The notes below the pieces were generated by a model. The model made no database searches. It worked only from the letters and a program-made list of their open reading frames with translations, and was not told the origin of the DNA. This document shows, piece by piece, positions 1 through 5,877 of a stretch of 9,082 nucleotides of DNA (the first letter of the stretch is position 1; each line of letters starts with the position of its first letter). Both the position numbers and the translations under genes were made by a program. The stretch is from positions 1-9,082 of the forward strand of contig CAZLBC010000142.1 in NCBI GenBank assembly GCA_964557575.1, written 5' to 3'. Source of the DNA: CAZLBC01 sp964557575. Its GTDB lineage: Bacteria > Planctomycetota > Phycisphaerae > SM23-33.

Positions 1-1714
1 AGACGCCGCGCCGGTAGAAGTACACTTCCTGCTGCCCATGGTAGCTGATGACGGCGATGGATTTCCGCTCGTCGACGAACCGCCCTCCGCGTCGCGGCAT
101 GGTGTCGAGCCAGCCGCGGGCCTGCCGGTCGTCCAGGTCGCCGCGCAGTTCCAGTTCGACGTCGGCGCACCGTCCGTGGGCGTGCCACGTGTTGCCCTTC
201 CCGTCGACGAACTTCATCTTGTTCATGTCCCAGTTCATCGGCTCGCGGGTGATCGGGAAGCTTTGATCCAGGACTTTCGCGCCCTTGACCTCTCTCCACT
301 GTGCCCGGAACTGCCCGGGGCTGTGCCGGGCCGGGTAGCGCAGGACCCGCCACCCCTCGGGTATGTCCTTCTCCGGCTGGAAGGCCATCGCTAATGTGAC
401 CGTGACGCGGTCCTGCGGGGCGGGGGGCGTGACCGCGGCGCCGTCGTCCGACGGCACACGGATCGTGACGGCCTGGTTTCGTTTTTCGACCGGGTTGTCG
501 ATCGTCTTGTCGACGTGCGTTCGCCGGCCGTCACCGTCCAGCATCCACAGCCGAACGGTCGGAGCGACCCTGTGCCGCAGGAAGGCGTACCGGGTGAACC
601 GGAATGTTATGGAACCGTCCGGCCCGACGCGCTGCTTCCACGGCCCGAACTGCACGCCGACCGCCCCCCCGGCCGCGGCGCTGTTGGCAACGGTGACGCG
701 TACGGTGCAGACTTCGTTGATCGCCGCGACGACCTTCTTCATGCGCCGGGCCGCATGGGCCTGCGCCTGGCGGCGGATCTTCAGCGGCAGCGTGACGTTG
801 AAGTACGTCTCCATCGCATCGACGACGTAGTTGCGAATGAAATCGTCCTCGACCGCGCGGCAGTCGGCGTCGGTGTAGGACATCTCCCCGGCCCCGCCGG
901 CCAGGGCGATCAACGTCTTGTCGAGGCAGTTGGCCTTGGCGTTCACCTGCGCGGGCATGTAGTACCGCCGGATCGCCCCCGGGCCCTTTTTCCAGAACAG
1001 CTCGAAGTGAGCCCGCACGACGCGGCAGGCCTGTTCCCTGGTGCGGACCTTGGCCGTGTAGAACGCTTCGGCCCATTGTTTTTCGGTCCGCCAGCCCTCG
1101 CCGCCCCATGGGTAGTGGTAGTTATAAAATGCCGATTGGAGCACCAGCCGGCGGCTGCGGATGCTCGATCGGCCGAGCTGGTCCAGCAGGTAGTCGACGA
1201 CCCCCACGGTGCCCATGGACACGCTGAGGGCCCGCCAGCCGAACCGCCCGGCCGCCCAGAACGCGATGCTCTTGCCCGCGGCCAGGTTTCCGGTCCGGCC
1301 CCCGGGGTCCCGGAGATCCACGTTGTACTGCGCCAGGGCCAGCAGCAGCCCGGCGTCCCCCATGGCCGCGCCCAGGTTCCCGCCCGGCTTCGTCTCGTAG
1401 AACAGGTTCAGCGCCGTCAGCGGCGCGCCGCTCGTGGCGTACATGCCGGTGATGCGCGACCAGGCCTCGGCTGCCGCGGCCGTCTCGCGCCCGGCGGCAT
1501 TCGCCGCGACGACGGCCCGGCCCCGGGCGCGCAATCGCTCGGTCTCGGCAAGGATTTCCGCGGCCCTGTCACTGCCGGGCAGGGCGATGCGCACCGCGTC
1601 GATGCGGTCGGGCATCGTCTCCAGCGGATCCGGCTCGGCGGCGGACGCTGTCCCGACCGCCGCCAGAACGGCCGCCATCCATGCACACGGAGCTGTCGCC
1701 CGCGGTCGCCTCAT
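1..1714 (-). CDS. Large exported protein of unknown function, C-terminus cut by the window edge
   Basis: An open minus-strand frame runs from an ATG at 1714 to the left edge without a stop, giving at least 571 residues. The start is supported by an ATGA overlap with the stop of the preceding gene and by a GGGAG sequence 8 bases upstream. Residues 1-25 look like a Sec signal peptide: Arg-rich start (MRRPR), hydrophobic Ala/Val core, and an A-S-A cleavage site before AEPDP. After it comes a mostly helical, Ala-rich region. From roughly residue 335 the sequence alternates polar and hydrophobic residues and looks like beta-sandwich material. The last visible part is rich in Trp, His and Arg. I recognise no family and no catalytic motif. 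It is the fourth gene of the operon and is translationally coupled to the duplicated-domain gene, so the two products may act together at the cell envelope. The function is unknown; the gene itself is near certain from coding extent, signal peptide and coupling. Confidence 0.85.
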   Translation of the reverse strand, partial: MRRPRATAPCAWMAAVLAAVGTASAAEPDPLETMPDRIDAVRIALPGSDRAAEILAETERLRARGRAVVAANAAGRETAAAAEAWSRITGMYATSGAPLTALNLFYETKPGGNLGAAMGDAGLLLALAQYNVDLRDPGGRTGNLAAGKSIAFWAAGRFGWRALSVSMGTVGVVDYLLDQLGRSSIRSRRLVLQSAFYNYHYPWGGEGWRTEKQWAEAFYTAKVRTREQACRVVRAHFELFWKKGPGAIRRYYMPAQVNAKANCLDKTLIALAGGAGEMSYTDADCRAVEDDFIRNYVVDAMETYFNVTLPLKIRRQAQAHAARRMKKVVAAINEVCTVRVTVANSAAAGGAVGVQFGPWKQRVGPDGSITFRFTRYAFLRHRVAPTVRLWMLDGDGRRTHVDKTIDNPVEKRNQAVTIRVPSDDGAAVTPPAPQDRVTVTLAMAFQPEKDIPEGWRVLRYPARHSPGQFRAQWREVKGAKVLDQSFPITREPMNWDMNKMKFVDGKGNTWHAHGRCADVELELRGDLDDRQARGWLDTMPRRGGRFVDERKSIAVISYHGQQEVYFYRRGV

Positions 1715-2856
1715 CCGGCGTTCTCCCGCGTCGAGACCGGCGCGAGAGCCCGGAAGCTGCGGACCATCGCGTCGAACACCTCGGATCGACCTTCGGCGTG
1801 CTTTTTGTAGAAACCGGCGGTAAGCCGGTACATCATCCCCGCGCAATCGAGATAGACGGACAGGGTACAGATCTTCTCGCCCTCGTACGCGGCCGCGTGG
1901 GCCGGGTAGCCGTTGACCGCGCCCTCGCTGGCGGACAGTCGCCTCTCCAGGGCCGCGCCGGGCTTGACGCGGCGGGCCTCCCACCGCCGGGCCGCTTCGG
2001 CCGGCGTGACCGCGGCCGGGCCCATGAACGTTACCTGGATCATGCCCGTATTGTCGGACGGCAGCCAGACGACCGTGTTCTCCGCGAACTGCTCCTGCCG
2101 GGTCCAGCCGCCGGCCGGGGGGTTGCAGGCGAAGCCAAGCTCGCGGCAGACGTAGCCGGGCAGCGCGTCGTCGGCCGCCCCCGGGGGCGCGGCGGTTGCC
2201 GGGGGGCGGTCCCGGTGCGGCCGGGCATCCGGGCGGAAGCCGGCGGCCACTTCATCCAGGGCCCGGAAGCACGCCGCGGCCCGGTCGGCGGGGGCGCTGG
2301 CGGCAACCACGTAGAGCCCGCCGGGCTGCGCGGCCAGGATCAGCCGGTTCATGGTTATATTCCCGTCTGCGCCGGTCACGTCGAATTCCACGACCTGCGC
2401 GGGCAGCCCCGCCAGCGTCCCCGCCCGCCGGCGGATGTCGCCGGCCCGTTCGCCGTCCGCCAGGGCGCCGCGCGTCTGCTTGACGAACGCCTGGGGGGTC
2501 ATCTCCGGCCGGGGGACGAAGGCCGCGTTGATCACGGCGTCGCCGTTTGCGAGGCGGATGCCGATGGGGTAGGTCGCGTCCCGGTAGCCGGCCGGCCGGG
2601 TCAGGCCGAAGCCCAGGCCCGGATGCAGGTACGCGCGCGGGGGATTGCCCGGGGCGTCGGGCAGGTCCGCCAGCGGCTCGGCCGGCGCGGACGCGGGGCG
2701 CGGTCCGGCTTCGTCGGCCGGCGGCGGGGCGGGGCGGTCCGGGTCGTCGCACCCCGCCTGCGACAGCGCCGCGCATGCCAGTGCCGCGACCAGGACGGCA
2801 CGTTGCCGGAAGGGGCCATCGGCCGGGGGTATGGCGGATGCTTTCCTATCGGCCAC
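1711..2856 (-). CDS. Exported, probably membrane-anchored protein with two tandem DcrB/PsbP-like domains
   Basis: 381 residues starting at a GTG that lies inside the end of the sulfatase gene (11-base overlap). No other good start precedes the hydrophobic segment. Residues 17-35 are a hydrophobic export signal ending at S-Q-A-G-C36; Cys36 could be lipidated, but Gln at -3 is not the usual lipobox residue, so a plain signal peptide is also possible. A Pro/Ala-rich linker follows (about 37-75). Two similar domains come next, about 76-208 and 234-372. They match at LGF followed by PAG, at M/V-T-P before a helix, at L-A-G-L-P against V-N-G-Y-P, at LYVVAAS against MYRLTAG, and at a final helix with a Phe (GFRP against SFRA). 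This layout resembles the Mog1/PsbP/DcrB (DUF1795-like) fold, an inference from pattern only. The second copy has Cys237, Cys244, Cys330 and Cys338. A ligand-binding or envelope-accessory role is possible but not shown. Confidence 0.85.
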   Translation of the reverse strand: MADRKASAIPPADGPFRQRAVLVAALACAALSQAGCDDPDRPAPPPADEAGPRPASAPAEPLADLPDAPGNPPRAYLHPGLGFGLTRPAGYRDATYPIGIRLANGDAVINAAFVPRPEMTPQAFVKQTRGALADGERAGDIRRRAGTLAGLPAQVVEFDVTGADGNITMNRLILAAQPGGLYVVAASAPADRAAACFRALDEVAAGFRPDARPHRDRPPATAAPPGAADDALPGYVCRELGFACNPPAGGWTRQEQFAENTVVWLPSDNTGMIQVTFMGPAAVTPAEAARRWEARRVKPGAALERRLSASEGAVNGYPAHAAAYEGEKICTLSVYLDCAGMMYRLTAGFYKKHAEGRSEVFDAMVRSFRALAPVSTRENAG

Positions 2857-4393
2857 CTTTTTTCGCCTTATTCTTTCTCCCGGCCTTATTCCTTTTTGTG
2901 GCGCGCTTATGCGTCGTCGGCATGCCGGGATCCGGTTTCAGCTTGAGTGGTTTGCCCCATATCTTTTCATAGAGGGCGGACATGCTTTTGACTTTGTCCG
3001 GCCGCGACGACGCGAGGTCGTTCTGTTCGAAACGATCCTTCGCGATATTGTAGAGTTCCCAAGCGCCGCCGGTGCAGGAGGCGATTTTCCAGTCTCCCCG
3101 GCGAAGCGCGTAGTTATTGGAAAAATTGAAAAACAGGTGGTCGTGCCCTTTCCATGCTTCGCCCTTGAGAATCGGAACCAGCGAGATGCCGTCGTGCGGG
3201 CGGACGGTCCGGCCGTCCATCTTTTCGGGATAGCTGCCGCCGCCCAGTTCCATGAGCGTGGGCAGGATATCCACGAGGTGGGCGGGCTTGTGGAACACGC
3301 CCCCGGCCTTCAGCCCCGCGGGCCAGTGGGCGATGAACGCCGAACGGATACCCCCCTCGTGCTGGTTCTGCTTGTAGTACTTCAGCGGCGTGTTGCAGAA
3401 CCAGGCCCAGTTGTGGCTGTAGCACCAGTATGACTTCGGGTCCCAGGGACGGAACGCCTTTCCCCTGGTCCGGTCGAAGGGGCATCCGCCGTTATCGCTG
3501 AACAGCATGATCAGGGTGTTTTCATACACGCCCTTTTCTTTGAGGTGATCCACGAGCCGCCCCAGTTGCTGGTCGACACGGTCGATCATGCCGGCGTAGG
3601 CGGCCATCCGCTCCCGCTCCCCGGTCTTCTGTTCGGCCGACAGGGAGTCCCAGGCGGGAATGACCCCGGGCCTCGGGGGAAGTTCGGCCTCTGCGGGAAC
3701 AAGCCCGAGCTTTTTCTGCCGGGCGAACCGTTCCCTGCGCAGGGCGTCCCAGCCCGCCGCGTATCGTTTCTCGTACTTGCGGAAGTCTTCCTCCCGGACG
3801 TGCAGGGGGTAGTGGGGCGCGTTATGGGCGATATAGACAAAGAACGGTTTCTTGTTCTCGATTCCCTCGTCGATGAATTTTATCGCGTAATCGGTATTGG
3901 CGTCGGTGGTGTAGAAGTCATCGCCGAAATCGTTCCACGGCTTGTCGTCGAGCCGAAACGTCTTGTCGCCCGTGAAGAAGTTGGTGCAGCCGGAGAGGTG
4001 CCCGAAGTAGCGATCGAACCCCCAGTCCGCCGCGGGGTTTCCCTTCAGGTGCCACTTGCCCGTCATCGCCGTGAAATAGCCGGCCGGTTTGAGGACCTGG
4101 GCGATGGTCGCGGCATTTGACAAGCGGGACGAGCCGGCCTTGTGACACCACTGGCCCGACATGAGGCAGACCCGGGAGGAGTGGCACTTGGCGGTGTTAT
4201 AGAATTGCGAAAAGCGAATGCCGCCCGCGGCCAGCGTGTCGATAGTGGGCGTGTCGATCTCGGCGCCGAAGCAGCCGAGGTCGGCGTAGCCCATATCATC
4301 GACCATGACGACCACGAAGTTGGGCTTGTCGGCGGCGGCGACGGGTGAGCACACCAACAACAGGGCGATACAGCTCAGCGTGACGTTATTCAT
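2846..4393 (-). CDS. Secreted sulfatase, alkaline-phosphatase superfamily (SulfAtlas S1 type)
   Basis: 515 residues, a normal length for the family, which hydrolyses sulfate esters, often on polysaccharides. Residues 1-21 are a signal peptide ending A-A-A before DKPNF, so it acts outside the cytoplasm. Active-site parts are visible: metal ligands D32-D33 in MVDDMGYADLG, the formylglycine position C70 in C-H-S-S-R74, K113 and H115 in TGKWHLKG, H194 in HNAPHYP, D300-N301 in FSDNGG, and the HEGGIR segment at 345-350. The modified motif normally reads C-X-P-X-R (or C-X-A-X-R); here the third position is Ser. A C-terminal tail (495-515) has 11 Lys or Arg in 21 residues. The start is fixed by AGGAG at 4399-4403, 5 bases before the ATG. 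It lies 34 bases after the DUF1080 gene, which fits joint attack on a sulfated glycan. The substrate cannot be told from sequence. Confidence 0.95.
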   Translation of the reverse strand: MNNVTLSCIALLLVCSPVAAADKPNFVVVMVDDMGYADLGCFGAEIDTPTIDTLAAGGIRFSQFYNTAKCHSSRVCLMSGQWCHKAGSSRLSNAATIAQVLKPAGYFTAMTGKWHLKGNPAADWGFDRYFGHLSGCTNFFTGDKTFRLDDKPWNDFGDDFYTTDANTDYAIKFIDEGIENKKPFFVYIAHNAPHYPLHVREEDFRKYEKRYAAGWDALRRERFARQKKLGLVPAEAELPPRPGVIPAWDSLSAEQKTGERERMAAYAGMIDRVDQQLGRLVDHLKEKGVYENTLIMLFSDNGGCPFDRTRGKAFRPWDPKSYWCYSHNWAWFCNTPLKYYKQNQHEGGIRSAFIAHWPAGLKAGGVFHKPAHLVDILPTLMELGGGSYPEKMDGRTVRPHDGISLVPILKGEAWKGHDHLFFNFSNNYALRRGDWKIASCTGGAWELYNIAKDRFEQNDLASSRPDKVKSMSALYEKIWGKPLKLKPDPGMPTTHKRATKRNKAGRKNKAKKGGR

Positions 4394-4427
4394 GGGTTCT
4401 CCTGGTTTTTTCCGCGGGCGGGAAAAC

Positions 4428-5156
4428 CTATTTCCTCTTGCCGGGATCGATGGGCGTCATCGCGGGAACGGTGTCGCCTTCTTTCAGTTCCATGATCCGG
4501 ATGTTTCTGAACCGGTAGGTCTTGCCCTTTTCGCCGTGGTGCTGCAACGCGATGTAGCCCTTCGCGTCCTTGTCGTCGCGGCAGTCGGTGGTCTTGACGC
4601 CGTTGACGAAGATCTGGATGTGGTCGCCGCGGCAGACGATCCGGTACTTGTTCCACTCGTCGCGCTTAAAGCAGTCCCCGGCCCGCTTGCGGAATGCCGC
4701 GATCGACTTTTTCTTCTCCTCCTTCGATTTCGCCTTGTCCCTGTTCGGGGAGATGAACCATTTCCTGCGGCCCTCGTCGTACAGGCCGCCGGACCACTTC
4801 CGGTCGGACGGGTCGACCTCGGCCTGGTAGCCGGTGACCTTGTTGGGCTTCTTGTGGCACCGGAACATGAATCCCGAGTTGCACTTGCCCGCGGGCATGC
4901 GGACCTCGGCCTCGAACACGAAGTCCGCGTATTGCTTCTCCGTGCACAGGAACCACTTGGATTTGTCGGTCGTCAGGTGTATCTCCCCGTCCACGACCTC
5001 CGCCTTACCCCATGCGTAGGGGTTTTCCCAGTTCTCCAGGTCCTTGCCGTTGAACAGGGCGGTCCAGGTGCATTCCTGTGCCGCGGCCGGGTCAGGGCCC
5101 GCGAAAACGGCCATAATAACAAGACCCGTTGATACGCACGTGATCACATTCATCAT
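4428..5156 (-). CDS. Secreted DUF1080 family protein (3-keto-disaccharide hydrolase-like, LamG-like fold)
   Basis: 242 residues, typical for a single-domain DUF1080 (PF06439) protein. A signal peptide (about 1-26, ending AAA before QE) indicates export. The family pattern is clear: W-T-A-L-F-N-G-K-D-L at 31-40, the V-V-D-G-E-I-H strand at 54-60, CNSGFMFR at 92-99, the GYQAEVDPSD segment at 109-118 with GGLYDEGR at 123-130, EWNKYRI at 167-173, IFVNG at 182-186, and GYIALQHHG followed by YRFRNIRI near the end. Members of the family are jelly-roll proteins, some shown to act on 3-keto-glycosides, and they are abundant in Planctomycetes and Lentisphaerae beside sulfatases. A Lys/Glu-rich insertion lies at about 138-165. 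The start is one of two adjacent ATG codons, preceded by AGG about 5 bases upstream. It is the first gene of the leftward operon. Catalytic activity on a sugar is inferred from the family; non-catalytic binding is the alternative. Confidence 0.93.
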   Translation of the reverse strand: MMNVITCVSTGLVIMAVFAGPDPAAAQECTWTALFNGKDLENWENPYAWGKAEVVDGEIHLTTDKSKWFLCTEKQYADFVFEAEVRMPAGKCNSGFMFRCHKKPNKVTGYQAEVDPSDRKWSGGLYDEGRRKWFISPNRDKAKSKEEKKKSIAAFRKRAGDCFKRDEWNKYRIVCRGDHIQIFVNGVKTTDCRDDKDAKGYIALQHHGEKGKTYRFRNIRIMELKEGDTVPAMTPIDPGKRK

Positions 5157-5202
5157 TCGACCTGCCTTTCAAGAATAGTGTCGCGTTACACTGCACCAAC
5201 CA

Positions 5203-5231
5203 ATGATAGTCACATCGTTTTCAACCCGCAA
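5203..5231 (-). promoter_or_regulatory. Candidate promoter of the four-gene operon
   Basis: On the minus strand TTGCGG (5231-5226) and TATCAT (5208-5203) are separated by 17 bases, which would give a leader of about 45 bases before the DUF1080 start. The -10 matches the sigma70 consensus at 5 of 6 positions, the -35 at only 3 of 6. An inverted repeat, CCCGC-AA-GCGGG (5225-5236), covers the -35 and could be an operator. Motif-only evidence; a weaker alternative (TTGGTG with TATTCT 16 bases on) sits closer to the gene. Confidence 0.3.
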
Positions 5232-5236
5232 GCGGG

Positions 5237-5412
5237 ATTGTGCGGCGTAATGCTTTTGAGTGACAACTTCCCGCACGCTCGCGGTCGCTCATCTCCCGGA
5301 AACGGTTCATTGCCGGCGCATCACGCTACCCGTTACGGAAGGGGGCGCCCGTTCTACAGGGAGATGGACATCCGTATTGCTGTATCGACCCGTGTCACCT
5401 ATACTGCTTACC
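5237..5412. other. Intergenic stretch with nothing recognised
   Basis: Between the operon promoter region and the PIN remnant I see no gene, RNA or repeat that I can support. Open frames cross it on the plus strand but have no family features. It might contain the lost N-terminal half of the PIN gene in degraded form, but no frame shows the expected start with its first acidic residue. Confidence 0.4.
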
Positions 5413-5598
5413 GTGGACCAGGATGCTCTTCATCTGGGAATTGCCACGGCGCTGGATTTCGACGTGCTGCTCAGTTGGAATTTTCGTCATCTGGCGAATC
5501 TGCGCAAGCAGACGCAGGTCAATGCGCTGAACGCTCGTTTGGGGTATTTTCGCCCGCTCAGACCTTTGAATCCCATGGAGTTAATGGATGCAGACTGA
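5413..5598 (+). pseudogene. C-terminal remnant of a PIN-domain (VapC-like) toxin
   Basis: The plus-strand frame from about 5413 to the TGA at 5596-5598 encodes roughly 61 residues that resemble the end of PIN-domain proteins: DALHLGIATAL (the conserved helix with an acidic residue), LLSWNFRHLANL (the S-W-N-F-x-H element), then VNALNARLGY and a P-M-E-L-M end. Intact PIN proteins of this type are about 140-160 residues, begin with a strand carrying the first catalytic Asp, and are ribonucleases, usually toxins. That N-terminal half is missing: the frame stays open further upstream (an ATG at 5260), but the upstream residues do not look like PIN. No ribosome binding site precedes GTG 5413. I infer a truncated, inactive gene. 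It is the only region with good coding signal opposite to the flanking genes. Confidence 0.6.
5577..5580 (+). promoter_or_regulatory. Ribosome binding site for the small gene at 5588
   Basis: GGAG lies 7 bases before the ATG at 5588, inside the end of the PIN remnant. It selects this ATG over the one at 5584, which is in the PIN frame. Confidence 0.55.
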
Positions 5599-5767
5599 AC
5601 CTTCCAAGACAATCCGCGAGGTGTGGGCGGCCAAGGAAGCGGCTCAGGCGGAAACCGAGAAGCTGAAGAGTCCTGAGGCGTTTTTCGGCCATCTTCGGAA
5701 GTGCACCCCCGATCTCAGCCTCCCGCGCATCCATATGCGGATGCACCGCAATACAAACCGCGGCTGA
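5588..5767 (+). CDS. Small protein overlapping the PIN remnant, possible toxin-partner protein
   Basis: 59 residues beginning MQTEPSKTIREVWAAKEAA, with an 11-base overlap with the end of the PIN remnant and its own GGAG site. The first 38 residues are charged and predicted helical (TIREVWAAKEAAQAE, then SPEAFFGHLRK). They resemble the short IRE-containing proteins that are often encoded next to PIN-domain genes, where they are candidate partners or antitoxins. The last 20 residues are basic and less typical. There is no signal peptide or membrane segment. Because the PIN gene has lost its first half, this may be an orphan survivor of a decayed module. It could still be expressed, since its start signals are intact. 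The partner role is an inference from position and pattern. Confidence 0.5.
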   Translation: MQTEPSKTIREVWAAKEAAQAETEKLKSPEAFFGHLRKCTPDLSLPRIHMRMHRNTNRG

Positions 5768-5877
5768 TTTCCGGTGCAAAGAACCGGTAGGCCGGCGAAT
5801 TCAATCCTCTCTCCCGTGGCCGGAGTAATGTACACGTAACATACCCCAGACTATGGGATATAATCTCGATGCCGGCA

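Noticed and set aside
515..1810. Long plus-strand open frame (431 codons)
   Set aside because: It lies opposite the large exported protein gene and its translation is low-complexity Arg/Gly/Pro/Ala with no family features. GC-rich coding DNA commonly leaves open frames on the other strand.
1681..2946. Long plus-strand open frame (421 codons)
   Set aside because: It is antisense to the duplicated-domain gene and crosses into the sulfatase; the minus-strand protein has an export signal and domain repeats, this one has neither.
2645..3433. Plus-strand open frame (262 codons) opposite the sulfatase
   Set aside because: The minus strand here encodes conserved sulfatase sequence, so this frame is a by-product.
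5178..5666. Plus-strand open frame (162 codons) across the intergenic gap
   Set aside because: No family features; the neighbouring frame shows PIN-domain similarity over the same bases.
5772..5788. CCGGT-N7-ACCGG hairpin as a terminator
   Set aside because: No T-run follows on either strand.
5792..5823. Stretch resembling a tRNA T-arm (AATTCAATCC)
   Set aside because: The flanking bases do not pair as a T-stem and no anticodon or D-arm is found upstream, so no tRNA or attachment site is supported.
5859..5864. Plus-strand TATAAT next to the end of the kinase gene
   Set aside because: It would transcribe antisense into the kinase gene with no plus-strand gene to serve and no clear -35.
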